The position numbers and the translations under genes were made by a program. A stretch of 64,000 bases of DNA from assembly GCF_900107535.1 (NCBI RefSeq), contig NZ_FNRA01000008.1, positions 186,001 to 250,000 of the forward strand, given 5' to 3'. Origin of the DNA: Pedobacter hartonius. GTDB taxonomy: Bacteria; Bacteroidota; Bacteroidia; Sphingobacteriales; Sphingobacteriaceae. Positions 1 to 9,546 of the stretch are shown here, piece after piece; the first letter of the stretch is position 1, and every line of letters begins with the position of its first letter. Under the pieces are notes generated by a model. That model searched no databases and had not been told where the DNA came from. It saw only the letters and a list, made by a program, of their open reading frames with translations.

Positions 1-184
1 ATTTCATAAATTAGACAAAGAATCATTGTTGTCTTTTAACGAATTATTTATGAATATACTTAACTTTTCAAACATCGTATTAACGTAAAGTAAAGCTGAA
101 ACTATTAATTTACACGATGCGAATATTAAGTAATAAATAGATATAGGATACCAACAATGAAGAAGACTAATTAAATTCAAAACA

Positions 185-1300
185 ATGAAAAAAAACCTAT
201 TAACCTTCATCCTATCACTACTCATTGTGGGAGTATATGCTACTCCACGAGTTGTTGATTTTAGAATTTCATCAGGTTCTTTACTTCCTGGGACACTGAC
301 TTTGAATGCAAATTCAAGTCCAACCAATTTCAGTGCTACTTTTACAGTTCAAAGAGGGCTGGCGGCAGGTACGGCAATCCCCGAAAATGTTGCTTGTGTT
401 GTGGATATCGTGCTAACCAATCAAGCCAATACTTTTAAGAAATCATTATCAAACACTATCAATTTCATTACTGACGATGTAACGAGCAATTATATTAACA
501 GAGCGATCTCCGGATCGCTTTCTCCATCTGATGTTGCTTCAGGTGATCAAATTCAAATGAGAATTTCTTATCTCGATGAGAGAGGTGTTAAAGTAACAAC
601 GCTGGGCGGAGGTTTTTCTTATGCCATCAGCGTACCATCAACCACACCTCCACCAAATCCCGGGGGAACAAACCCTACACCAGGCGGCGGTAGTGTAGGC
701 ACGCCACCAAATTGGCCAATCGGTTCCGCTGGTACAGTATCAACTATGGCTGGTATAGATATTACAAGCTCTGACCTTGTATATTTTTGGGGAGTTAACG
801 GACAGGTAACAGTAGGCAACTCAACTTCTACCACAGGTCCAACCAATACTTATGTGCTCCCTGCAGGAAAACAATATACTGATGTGTTAGATATAGCCAT
901 CGCCCCTACTGGTCTTGTCTATGCATGGTACAAAGACGGAACGATATCTGTAGGAAATTCGGCCTTAAATCTGGGTGATTATGTTGCGCCGAAACCATTT
1001 GCTTTACCAGCTGGTAAAACTCCTGCGGATATTGTAGGTATATCAATAGCTAAAAACACCAGTCAAGTATATACATGGTATAGCGATGGTACTGCCTCCA
1101 CCGGAAATTCAACTGATCTGGGAGCAATACGTCAGCCGTATGCTGTAAATTATCCAGCTGGCAAAAGTGCAGGTAACCTGGTAGATACAGGTATAGCTGG
1201 TAGCTCAGGATGGGTTTACGCATGGTACAATGATAATACGTTGTCAGTTGGCACCTCGGATTCCTTAGCTGCATATATTGCAGTGAAACCAGTTAATTAA
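185..1300 (+). CDS. Secreted repeat protein of unknown function
   Basis: I do not recognise a named family. The 371-residue product starts with a Lys-rich, hydrophobic signal peptide (residues 1-19, ending VYAT), so it is exported. Residues ~20-150 form a beta-rich domain. A Pro/Gly/Thr linker follows (~152-178). The C-terminal half holds four imperfect repeats of about 48-51 residues, with cores near bases 778, 920, 1072 and 1219. Each has an aromatic core such as YAWYKDGT followed by S-x-G-N/T-S and, in the first three, a PAGK turn. The pattern resembles beta-propeller-like or RCC1-like repeats, but four copies would not close a propeller. There is no T9SS C-terminal sorting domain that I can recognise. 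It faces the next gene across a shared terminator. Confidence 0.75.
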   Translation: MKKNLLTFILSLLIVGVYATPRVVDFRISSGSLLPGTLTLNANSSPTNFSATFTVQRGLAAGTAIPENVACVVDIVLTNQANTFKKSLSNTINFITDDVTSNYINRAISGSLSPSDVASGDQIQMRISYLDERGVKVTTLGGGFSYAISVPSTTPPPNPGGTNPTPGGGSVGTPPNWPIGSAGTVSTMAGIDITSSDLVYFWGVNGQVTVGNSTSTTGPTNTYVLPAGKQYTDVLDIAIAPTGLVYAWYKDGTISVGNSALNLGDYVAPKPFALPAGKTPADIVGISIAKNTSQVYTWYSDGTASTGNSTDLGAIRQPYAVNYPAGKSAGNLVDTGIAGSSGWVYAWYNDNTLSVGTSDSLAAYIAVKPVN

Positions 1301-1353
1301 CTGCAGTAAACAGATAAACAGACCAGGTTTCAGCTTAGATCAAAAACTTGCAC

Positions 1354-1383
1354 ACGCCTGTGATAATTTCTTATCACAGGCGT
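1354..1383. terminator. Bidirectional hairpin terminator between convergent genes
   Basis: A perfect 13-bp inverted repeat (1354-1366 with 1371-1383; arm acgcctgtgataa) closes a 4-nt loop, tttc. It lies 54 nt after the stop of the secreted repeat protein and 15 nt beyond the stop of the convergent barrel protein. Neither side has a long T-tract. It could serve both strands. Confidence 0.65.
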
Positions 1384-1397
1384 TGCTATATGGTTAA

Positions 1398-4052
1398 CTA
1401 TTGAATACCAAACTTTTCAAATCTAAGGTCCAGGCTGATTAAAAAATACCGGGACATCAGCTCATTCTTTGTCTCTAAAGTTGTATTACCTGATACAGAT
1501 CTACTTAACCCATTTGCTTGATTTAATATATCATAAGCCTCCAACTTTAAGCTAAGAATCCTGCTCCTGAAAAATAGCTGTTCCACATATCCCCCTATAA
1601 TTAACGGATTGACGGCGTGCAATGCAAATCCATTATTTACTGTTTTTGATATAGTAGTGCCAGCTTTGAATTTTTCTGAAATAAAAATTCTTGAATCCGC
1701 TGTAAATATCCAGGTCTGAACAATATCTTTATTTACTCCACTTATGGAATATTGATTCGTTCTATAGATGTAGTTCGCATCTGTAGTTACAGTTAGCCAT
1801 TTTTGATTAAGTTGTATCCCAACTCCCTGATTAAGGTTAACTGCCTGACCAATGTTTCTCAGATTTTCACTGAATGAAACCCGGCGATCGTAATTTGCAC
1901 CTCCTTTCACATTAAGACTATACTTTTTGTCTGCCAGCCTTATATTCAGGTAGTAATTAACTCCAGTTGTGTAGTTTCCATTTGTATTCAAAAAATGAGT
2001 CTCCTGACGAAAACTGTTGAGCGTATCGTTTACCAAAACAGAATTTGTTACAATTTGATTTTGGAACAAGGAAGCAGTTAAGACAACCTGAATTGAATTT
2101 CTACTGTCTGGCGCATTATGGCGGTAATTAAGATTTAAAAAATGTGTAAACGATGTTTTTAAATCTGGATTGCCTACGATAATATTCTGCAAATTCCTTA
2201 TATCTCTTACCGGTTGAAGCTGGTTGATATTAGGTGCCGTGTTGCTACCATTATAATTTGCACTCCAGGAATTTCTTTCAGATGGTGTATAATCAAAGCG
2301 CAATACAGGAGAGACATTAAGCCCTGACACCGAATTATTTTTGTCCGGGGCCATGGTGAAGGTTTTCAACTTATTCGGCCGTATATTTAATCCGGTACTA
2401 TAGTTAATCTTTTTAGCACTATATCTATAAAATAAACCAAAAAGATGATTACTGAATGATGTTCGTGAAATACTGGTAAGTGAATCTACCATTAGTGGAA
2501 CAGTATTATGGTTTTTGACACTTGTTTCCTGCTTATTTGTCGTTGTGAGTGATGAGAAAGAATAATTAAAGTCCAAACTGCTTCTTTTGTCGTCTTTTAT
2601 CCGGATAGGTTCGGAAAACGTCAAATTGATACCAAAGTTATTATTACGGTTATGTATATCTATTAACCTGTTCAGAACAGAATCTTTAATTAGCGAATTG
2701 CCCTCGTAATAGTTGATATCATTATCCAGCCCTTCCCTGGTATCAGCTAATGCAGTTCCAGCAGATAAAGATAAGGAGAGATTCCGTCCTGCCTTTTTAA
2801 ATTGGTGTCCTACAAGGATGTCGGCACTCAAATTTGGACTATTTTGATTTGCCAAACTCTCTGTGGAAAGGTCCTGCCTGATCACTCCAGTTTGCTTTGA
2901 CATGGACTGAACCTCACTTGATGACCTGGGAAGCAAACCTCTGAGTCCAATCTGCAGCAGATTTCCTTTCCCACCGTAATTCAGATTTGCGCTGACATTG
3001 TTAACATGGGTTTTACTTAATACATCGTTCGTAGAAATATTGAAGAGATCGCCCATCGGACTAACTGTTTTTAAATAGCTTTGTTGTCTTAGTGAATTTT
3101 GGCTATATCCATAATTATAAGCGCCACTCAGCACAGTGTTTGCACCAACATTATCCCGGTAATTCAAGCTAACGTCAGTACTTTTCAGATTGCCCCCGAT
3201 ACCGGATGTTTTGCTGGTGTTGCCGTTTAAAGATATCTGCCTGCTCCCCCGCCAAAGATTACTGTTTAATCCAGCGCCATAGCGGTCATTTGTTCCGTAG
3301 TTTGCTGATAATAACCCGAAATCGCCACTATCCATTCCGTCTTTAATCACCAAATTCAACATCTTGCTTCCATCACCATTTTTAATTCCAGTGAAATTGG
3401 CTACATCCCCATAATCATCTATAATCTGCAGCTTACCAACAATGCCTGCAGGGAGCTGAGAAATAAATTGTTTCACATTTCCCGAGAAAAAATCTTTTCC
3501 GTTTACTCTGATTTTTGTCAACGTTTTCCCCATATATGATGCATTCCCGTCCCGGTCTATGTCGACCCCCGGTAGTTGTCTCATCAAATCGCTAACCCTG
3601 TCCCGATCATGAATAGCATAGGCCAGGGCATCAAATTCGACAGTGTCTCTCTTAAAGCGCACTGGTTGGCTCTTCCCTTTAATTTCAACCTCTTTTAATT
3701 GTTTCACTACAATCTGTAAATGTATGGTGGGTATAAGTATCTCCGGGTTGGCAGTTTTATCATGATACTCTTTTCCCAGCATATCGTAGCCAGACGCATA
3801 AACCTTTAACAAAAAGACATTCGACCTGACATTCATAAATTTAAAAACACCAGCAGTATCTGTTTTTGAGTGTAGAGTGTCTTTTCCGGTGATCAGGCTT
3901 ACTTCAGCATTTTGGATAGCATTTTTTGTGCTATCTTTAATATTACCCTTAACCTTATAAAAGTTCTGAGCGAAAGAATCAGATCTGTTTAATAGAGTAA
4001 AGAAAACAAATAAGATCAAGAAAAAATTTATGTTTAAAACCTCATTCTTCAC
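1398..4052 (-). CDS. TonB-dependent-receptor-like outer membrane beta-barrel protein
   Basis: An 884-residue outer-membrane protein. A signal peptide (~1-28, ending SFAQ) is followed by a carboxypeptidase-regulatory-like beta-sandwich (~33-110, starting YKVKGNIKDS). A plug-like segment comes next (~130-240), with LMRQLPGVDIDRDGNASY and RVNGKDFFSG. The remainder is a long barrel of alternating Asn/Ser/Tyr strands ending FLISLDLRFEKFGIQ. This architecture is common in Bacteroidota outer-membrane proteins annotated as carboxypeptidase-like regulatory domain plus outer-membrane barrel. The substrate is unknown and no SusD partner lies next to it. The frame opens with GTG at 4052; no ATG gives the whole signal peptide. 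Confidence 0.8.
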   Translation of the reverse strand: MKNEVLNINFFLILFVFFTLLNRSDSFAQNFYKVKGNIKDSTKNAIQNAEVSLITGKDTLHSKTDTAGVFKFMNVRSNVFLLKVYASGYDMLGKEYHDKTANPEILIPTIHLQIVVKQLKEVEIKGKSQPVRFKRDTVEFDALAYAIHDRDRVSDLMRQLPGVDIDRDGNASYMGKTLTKIRVNGKDFFSGNVKQFISQLPAGIVGKLQIIDDYGDVANFTGIKNGDGSKMLNLVIKDGMDSGDFGLLSANYGTNDRYGAGLNSNLWRGSRQISLNGNTSKTSGIGGNLKSTDVSLNYRDNVGANTVLSGAYNYGYSQNSLRQQSYLKTVSPMGDLFNISTNDVLSKTHVNNVSANLNYGGKGNLLQIGLRGLLPRSSSEVQSMSKQTGVIRQDLSTESLANQNSPNLSADILVGHQFKKAGRNLSLSLSAGTALADTREGLDNDINYYEGNSLIKDSVLNRLIDIHNRNNNFGINLTFSEPIRIKDDKRSSLDFNYSFSSLTTTNKQETSVKNHNTVPLMVDSLTSISRTSFSNHLFGLFYRYSAKKINYSTGLNIRPNKLKTFTMAPDKNNSVSGLNVSPVLRFDYTPSERNSWSANYNGSNTAPNINQLQPVRDIRNLQNIIVGNPDLKTSFTHFLNLNYRHNAPDSRNSIQVVLTASLFQNQIVTNSVLVNDTLNSFRQETHFLNTNGNYTTGVNYYLNIRLADKKYSLNVKGGANYDRRVSFSENLRNIGQAVNLNQGVGIQLNQKWLTVTTDANYIYRTNQYSISGVNKDIVQTWIFTADSRIFISEKFKAGTTISKTVNNGFALHAVNPLIIGGYVEQLFFRSRILSLKLEAYDILNQANGLSRSVSGNTTLETKNELMSRYFLISLDLRFEKFGIQ

Positions 4053-4286
4053 ACAAGCTATAGTTTAATGAAATAAAGATAAGCAATCTCTAAATAATAA
4101 ACCAGCGACATTCATTGTTCTTTAAGCAGGGAGGGAAATATGTTGATTTGTTAACCTGTAATTAATAAACTATACATTGATATGAGCTGATTACGTTAAA
4201 TTAATGTTTCTAATGCACCAGGCAGGATTTTTACAGCCATTGATTATTTTGGCCAAATAAGTATATAAATTGCCATCTTTGGGGCA

Positions 4287-5636
4287 ATGAAAATTCCACT
4301 GTTAAATGGTTTTGACGAAGTTGCATTTGAGAAGTATTTCAAAAATACCAGCTGGCTGATGTTTGGAAAGCTGTTAAGTATGGTAGTAAGTTTTGTTATA
4401 GCAAAATACTTACAACCAGCATCTTTTGGGGATCTAAGTTTTGCTGATGCATTTACTGCAATACTGGCCGCAATAGGGACTTTAGGGCTTGATAGCTTCA
4501 TCATCAGAGAAATCATCAATGAACCTAACAAAAGAGACGAAATTTTAGGAACTTCATTGTTGATGCGCCTGGGAACCAATTTGCTGCTGGTTCCTATTAC
4601 GGTAGGAATATTTGTATTGTTTTATCATGATGCAAAAAAGCCGGTAGACGCGCTGACCTGGATGATTTTAATTCTATCCTTGGTATCATTTTTCAAATCG
4701 TTTAATGTCATTGATTCATATTTTCAATCTCAGGTACAGTCGAAATTCGTTGTTTATATTCAAAATATCTGCATCATTATTTCCGCCGTCGTTAAAATAT
4801 TACTGGTAGTATTTAAGCTGCCACTCATCTACTTTGCCGGTTCACTTACGTTTGACAGTTTTATTTTGGCTATTGGATTAATTTTTATGTACCAGCGACA
4901 AGGGTTCCGTCTCGCTAACTTAACATTTAATACGTCTCGCGCTTACCAACTTTTAAAAAAATCCAGCCCATTAATCCTATCTGCAATTATGATTTCCATT
5001 TATATGAAAATCGACCAGGTGATGCTTAAAAATGTTGGCAGTGTAGAAGTTGGTATTTATAGCGCAGCTGCCAGGTTGAGTGAAGCTTGGTATTTTATCC
5101 CCGTAGCAATTGTTACATCTGTATTTCCAGCCATCATCCAGGCACGTAAAACCGATCTGGAACGCTATAAAAAGCGTATAAGAAACCTATATGATCTTCT
5201 GGTTTTTATTAGTCTTCCCGGAGCTCTGGCTGTTAGTTTTTGTGGCACCTTCATCATTCAGTTGTTATATGGAAATATGTATGAAGGGGCCGGACCTATG
5301 TTATCCGTTCACATTTGGTCTGGTATATTCGTGTTTTTAGGGAGTGCAAGCTCACAATATCTGTTGGCAGAGGGCTTTACGATGATTTCTTTTCAACGAA
5401 CTGCCATGGGTGCAATTGTAAATATCCTGCTAAATTTATACCTGATTCCAAAATATGGCGGAATGGGCGCATCTTTTGCGACACTTATCGCTTGTTTTGT
5501 AAGTACGTTCTACCTATTATTAATTCCACGTACACGTCAACAAGGTATATTGATGTTGGAATCCATATTATTGTTGACGCTCATCCAAAAAATATATATA
5601 CTTATAAATTCAAATAGGAATAATGATGTTAAGTGA
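4287..5636 (+). CDS. Polysaccharide flippase (Wzx/MATE-like)
   Basis: A 449-residue polytopic membrane protein with about 12-14 hydrophobic segments and little else. Its N-terminal region (KYFKNTSWLMFGKLLSMVVS, then YLQPASFGDLSFADAF) is characteristic of oligosaccharide-flippase (MOP superfamily) proteins, which move undecaprenyl-linked glycans across the inner membrane. It starts at an ATG and its 3' end overlaps the downstream methyltransferase start by 14 bp, implying translational coupling. By eye it is clearly more AT-rich than the next genes, so the block may have been assembled from different sources. The glycan exported cannot be told from sequence. Confidence 0.85.
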   Translation: MKIPLLNGFDEVAFEKYFKNTSWLMFGKLLSMVVSFVIAKYLQPASFGDLSFADAFTAILAAIGTLGLDSFIIREIINEPNKRDEILGTSLLMRLGTNLLLVPITVGIFVLFYHDAKKPVDALTWMILILSLVSFFKSFNVIDSYFQSQVQSKFVVYIQNICIIISAVVKILLVVFKLPLIYFAGSLTFDSFILAIGLIFMYQRQGFRLANLTFNTSRAYQLLKKSSPLILSAIMISIYMKIDQVMLKNVGSVEVGIYSAAARLSEAWYFIPVAIVTSVFPAIIQARKTDLERYKKRIRNLYDLLVFISLPGALAVSFCGTFIIQLLYGNMYEGAGPMLSVHIWSGIFVFLGSASSQYLLAEGFTMISFQRTAMGAIVNILLNLYLIPKYGGMGASFATLIACFVSTFYLLLIPRTRQQGILMLESILLLTLIQKIYILINSNRNNDVK

Positions 5637-6387
5637 CGACGTAAAATCAGCATATAATGACTTTTATACCAAAGACGACTCGGAATGGCGGATGCTTGGC
5701 GCACAGTCAAAAGCCACTAACATCGTCACAGTCTGCAAAAGCCTGCAGCCGGTAAAAGTGCTTGAAGTGGGTGCAGGTGATGGCAGTATCCTTCATTTTT
5801 TAAATGAATGGAACTTTGGCAGGGAACTGTATGCACTGGAAATTGCGGAAACCGGCGTATCCCTGATCAGCAGACGTGGATTGAGCCACCTGGTGGAAGC
5901 CAAAAGTTTTGATGGCTACCAGATCCCCTATGCGGATGACAGCTTTGACCTGGTGATCCTGTCACACGTGCTGGAACATGTTGAACACGAACGGATACTG
6001 CTCAGGGAACTGAAACGTATCGCAAAGAACATCGTGATTGAAGTACCCCTGGACTACCGCTTCGGAGTGGATAAAAGAATGAAGCATTTCCTGGATTACG
6101 GGCATATCAATATGTATACCCCTACATCCCTGCGTTTCCTCCTGCAAAGCGAAGGACTGGCAGTAGTGGCAGACCGCCTGTCAATGACGCCCCCTGCAAC
6201 TACCAGATTCAACGAGTTCGTCAACAAGAAAGCCCCGAAGGCACTTTCCCGGATCATTAAAATAGAAATGGAGTACCGCCTTAAAAAAATTATCGGAAAT
6301 CTGCTGGGTACGAGAAAAGAGGAACAATTTGCAAACGCTTATACCGTTCTAACTCAGAAATCCAGTCAGACACTGCAAATATTCTAA
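5623..6387 (+). CDS. Class I SAM-dependent methyltransferase (glycan cluster)
   Basis: A 254-residue Rossmann-fold methyltransferase. Motif I is VLEVGAGDGS (residues ~46-55), the acidic end of the second strand is in ALEIAE (~77-82), and a motif-IV-like DLVILSHVLEHV follows (~107-118). This is the Methyltransf_11 type. It overlaps the flippase stop by 14 bp and is followed 3 nt later by a glycosyltransferase, so it probably modifies a sugar or lipid intermediate of the same glycan. Two consecutive ATGs (5623, 5626) can serve as start. Confidence 0.82.
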   Translation: MMLSDDVKSAYNDFYTKDDSEWRMLGAQSKATNIVTVCKSLQPVKVLEVGAGDGSILHFLNEWNFGRELYALEIAETGVSLISRRGLSHLVEAKSFDGYQIPYADDSFDLVILSHVLEHVEHERILLRELKRIAKNIVIEVPLDYRFGVDKRMKHFLDYGHINMYTPTSLRFLLQSEGLAVVADRLSMTPPATTRFNEFVNKKAPKALSRIIKIEMEYRLKKIIGNLLGTRKEEQFANAYTVLTQKSSQTLQIF

Positions 6388-6390
6388 TTC

Positions 6391-7290
6391 ATGCAAACTT
6401 TTGCCCCTATAGCTTTATTTGTGTACAACAGGCCTCAGCATACTGAGCGTACGGTTAAATTCCTGAAAGAGAACGAACTTGCTGCCGAAAGCCGCCTGTT
6501 TATTTTTTCTGACGGCCCCAAAACGGCCGAAGATGCAGATAGGGTTGCAGAAGTGAGGGATTTTTTAAAGACCATCGATGGCTTTAAATCTGTACAGATC
6601 ATTGAAAGAAAAGAAAATATGGGCCTGGCCAACTCCGTGATCGCAGGGGTAAGCAGGCTCGTTAAAGATTATAAACAGGTGATCGTTTTTGAGGATGACC
6701 TGATCAGCTCTCCCTATACCCTGAACTATTTTAATGACGGATTAAACCGCTACCGCAATGAAGAGCGCGTGATGCACATCGGCGCCTACATGTACCACCT
6801 GAAAGAGAATACCCTGCCAGAGTCTTTTTTCTACCGCGCGGCCACAAGCTGGGGCTGGGCTACCTGGGAAAGGGCATGGCAACACTTTGAGCCCAATATC
6901 GATACGCTGATCTCCCGGTTTGACGCCAGGAAAAAAAGTGCCTTTTCAATTGACCATACCATGAATTTCTGGAAACAGATGACAGACTTCAAAAATGGAA
7001 AGAACAATTCCTGGGCAATCCGCTGGTACGCCTCCATCTTTCTTAAAAACGGACTTACGCTAAACCCCGCCCATTCTCTGGTGAATAACATCGGCCACGA
7101 TGGTACAGGTGTACACTCCGGCATTAATGATATCTACAATGTGATCATTAACCCTAAGCCAATCACGCTGTTTCCGGACATCATCCAGGAAAACCCCGCT
7201 GCCTACCATGCCATCAAACAGTTCCTGAGCACAAGGAAAGGCAGTTTATGGCAACGTTTAAAAAGATATATCGCAGAACGGACCGGATAA
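6391..7290 (+). CDS. GT-A-fold glycosyltransferase (HlpA-like)
   Basis: A 299-residue cytoplasmic sugar transferase. It opens with a nucleotide-binding strand (APIALFVYNRPQHTERTV). A metal-binding EDD motif lies at residues 101-103 (VIVFEDDLISSP), and an aromatic acceptor-side segment, ATSWGWATWERAW, follows. This organisation matches the GNT-I/HlpA-like sugar transferases common in Bacteroidota surface-glycan loci. It follows the methyltransferase by 3 nt and is probably cotranscribed. Its stop codon directly abuts the stop of the convergent gene. Donor and acceptor cannot be inferred. Confidence 0.78.
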   Translation: MQTFAPIALFVYNRPQHTERTVKFLKENELAAESRLFIFSDGPKTAEDADRVAEVRDFLKTIDGFKSVQIIERKENMGLANSVIAGVSRLVKDYKQVIVFEDDLISSPYTLNYFNDGLNRYRNEERVMHIGAYMYHLKENTLPESFFYRAATSWGWATWERAWQHFEPNIDTLISRFDARKKSAFSIDHTMNFWKQMTDFKNGKNNSWAIRWYASIFLKNGLTLNPAHSLVNNIGHDGTGVHSGINDIYNVIINPKPITLFPDIIQENPAAYHAIKQFLSTRKGSLWQRLKRYIAERTG

Positions 7291-8043
7291 CTATACCGGT
7301 TTCTTTGCTTCTAAGATGATATAAGGTGAAAGCTGTTTTGAATTGAAAGGAAATACTTTCGTCAATACCTTCCCCGCTAACCACAGCGATTTCTTTAACA
7401 TCCTCAGCCCTGCCGGCTTTTGCTGTTCATTTTCCAGCCAGAGGCTGAAATGACCAAAGTATTTCGCCTGCACAACCTGAAGGCCCTGATCACGGCATAT
7501 ACCCGCCAGCAATTCCGGATCCATACAGCCGATATTATGTTTATCATAGTTGTCCTTATCAAATGATTTCTGAAACCAGCCATTCAATGCCCTAAAGTTT
7601 GGCAGGGTGATCAATAATGTACCCCCGGGTTTCAGGAAATCGATATGCCGCTGAATAATGTCCCCCGTATCATTGAAATGTTCGATCAAACCACAGGACA
7701 ATACAAGATCATACTTTTGCAGTTCCCGGTGGTTGAACAGATCCGTTTCAATAATATGGATATCGCTTTCGCTCAAACCATTGGCCTTGAGCAGGGCATT
7801 GGTCACCGGCTGATGGACAAAATAATCCAGCAGCGTCACATCGAGCTTAAAATATTTTTTCAGAAATACAGCGTAATACCCGGGGAATCCTCCCAGCTCA
7901 ATGGCCGTCTTTACATTTTGTGTGCTGATAATGGACCCCAGTTCTTTATGAAACAGATAGTCCGCAGGAATATTGACCGACAGGCCCGTCTTACTCTCCC
8001 AGTAATTCACCCAAAATTGTCTGTCAGTTAAAAGGTTACTCAT
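7291..8043 (-). CDS. Class I SAM-dependent methyltransferase, opposite strand
   Basis: A methyltransferase of 250 residues if translation starts at the ATG at 8043 (MSNLLTDRQFWVNYWES). The frame stays open to 8085, but those 14 extra residues look like leader. The SAM-binding region is TAIELGGFPGYYAVF, followed by a strand ending in Asp (VTLLDYFV), the post-motif DLVLSCGLIEHF, and FLKPGGTLLITLPN. It is the only minus-strand gene in the glycan block. Its stop codon touches that of the upstream glycosyltransferase with no spacer. It is probably also a glycan- or lipid-modifying enzyme. Confidence 0.78.
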   Translation of the reverse strand: MSNLLTDRQFWVNYWESKTGLSVNIPADYLFHKELGSIISTQNVKTAIELGGFPGYYAVFLKKYFKLDVTLLDYFVHQPVTNALLKANGLSESDIHIIETDLFNHRELQKYDLVLSCGLIEHFNDTGDIIQRHIDFLKPGGTLLITLPNFRALNGWFQKSFDKDNYDKHNIGCMDPELLAGICRDQGLQVVQAKYFGHFSLWLENEQQKPAGLRMLKKSLWLAGKVLTKVFPFNSKQLSPYIILEAKKPV

Positions 8044-8257
8044 ATTTGTTTGTTTAAATAAAACACGAATACTACCGTGCCGCATATACCGTTAAGAAAA
8101 ACATGTAACGAAATTAACTCCATTCTGTTGATGAGCAGCTGATGCAGAGGGGACTAACCAATTCTGCGTCAGTATTTAAATTGCTGTTCAAACCGGGAAT
8201 TAATTTTGACGGGATGAAATTACGTAAACGATCACAATAATATGTAATTTTGATACA

Positions 8258-9529
8258 TTGAAAGTAGTTCACTTAAATACATACGAAGGGAACGGAGGTG
8301 CCGGAAGAGCATGTCTGCGGCTAAGTGACGCATTGAATGCCAATGGCGCTGAGTCGCGTGTGGTGGTATATTACCAGTTTAAGGAAAGTACCAACGCTAC
8401 AGCCATCAGCAGCACCCCTTTTCAGAAAGCAAGGGCAGTGTTTAATATCCTTTCTGAGAGATACCTGTCGAAAGCCCTGATAAAAGCATTGAAGACACCT
8501 TTTTCTATACAATGGTTCGGGCGTTCCATAGCCAGCCACCCCCTGTTAAAGGATGCCGACCTGATCCACCTGCACTGGATCAACCACGGATTTTTAAGAC
8601 CCAAAGACCTCGCCGAACTGGAAGAACTCGATAAGCCCATCGTATGGACCTTTCATGACAGCAATGCCTTTACCGGCGGCTGCCATGTCCGCTATTCCTG
8701 CGAGAACTTTCATAAACAATGCGGCTTCTGCCCCCTGTTGAAGATCAGCGGCAAAAATGATATCTCCCACCAGAACTGGATGAGCAAGAAAAAAGGCTAT
8801 ACAAACCTTGGCTTTCATATCGTTGCCCCAAGCAGATGGATGGCCAATTCCGTCAAGTTCAGCAGTTTAATGGGCGTAAGGGAAGTTACAGTGATCCCAA
8901 ACACTATTGAAACCGCAATTTTCAAGCCTTATGTAAAATCAGAGGCCAAAAAATTACTGAATATCTCCCCGGAAAAGTTTGTGCTGATGAGTGGTTTTAT
9001 GCCCTCAAAAAACGACAAACATAAAGGTACTGATTACCTGATCGCAGCACTGAATGACCTCGCCGGCAGACCCGGCATCGTAAAAGAAAATATAAAATTA
9101 CTGATCTTCGGAAATAAAGAAAATACAGAAATGCCCCAATTTCCGTTTAAAACAACATTCCTGGGTACAATTAACAATGATACCCACCTGGCAAAGTGTT
9201 ATTCGGCAGCTGACGCGTTTATAACCCCCTCACTGGAAGATAACCTTCCAAACACCGTGATGGAGAGCCTGGCCTGCGCCACGCCGGTAGTAGCCTTTAA
9301 AACAGGTGGAATCCCGGACATGGTGCAGCACCTGGTAAATGGCTACCTGGCAGACTATGAATCCTCAGAAGATCTGGCCACCGGAATGGAATGGCTATAC
9401 CATGAAGAAAGTGCGGCAGAAATACAGAAACAGGCGCGGCTGACGATACTGACCAATTTCTCTGAGGAAGTGATTGCCGAAAAACATATGTTGCTCTACC
9501 AGTCGCTCATTAATTTACATCCCCGTTAA
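8258..9529 (+). CDS. GT4-family glycosyltransferase, TTG start
   Basis: A 423-residue GT-B-fold enzyme. The N-terminus (VVHLNTYEGNGGAGRACLRL) is the typical Gly-rich acceptor-side loop of GT4 proteins. The C-terminal domain has the donor-binding EX7E-type motif in PSLEDNLPNTVMESLACATP, followed by VVAFKTGGIPDMV. Residues ~130-165 hold a Cys/His-rich insert (CHVRYSCENFHKQCGFCPLL) that could bind metal. The conserved N-terminus can only begin at TTG 8258: upstream in frame a stop occurs at 8225 and no ATG lies between. It is followed 17 nt later by a GT2 gene. Confidence 0.88.
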   Translation: MKVVHLNTYEGNGGAGRACLRLSDALNANGAESRVVVYYQFKESTNATAISSTPFQKARAVFNILSERYLSKALIKALKTPFSIQWFGRSIASHPLLKDADLIHLHWINHGFLRPKDLAELEELDKPIVWTFHDSNAFTGGCHVRYSCENFHKQCGFCPLLKISGKNDISHQNWMSKKKGYTNLGFHIVAPSRWMANSVKFSSLMGVREVTVIPNTIETAIFKPYVKSEAKKLLNISPEKFVLMSGFMPSKNDKHKGTDYLIAALNDLAGRPGIVKENIKLLIFGNKENTEMPQFPFKTTFLGTINNDTHLAKCYSAADAFITPSLEDNLPNTVMESLACATPVVAFKTGGIPDMVQHLVNGYLADYESSEDLATGMEWLYHEESAAEIQKQARLTILTNFSEEVIAEKHMLLYQSLINLHPR

Positions 9530-9546
9530 TCTATCAATTCTGAAAC

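Noticed and set aside
4..327. Minus-strand open frame of 107 codons at the left edge
   Set aside because: It overlaps the start of the secreted repeat protein and has no recognisable motif.
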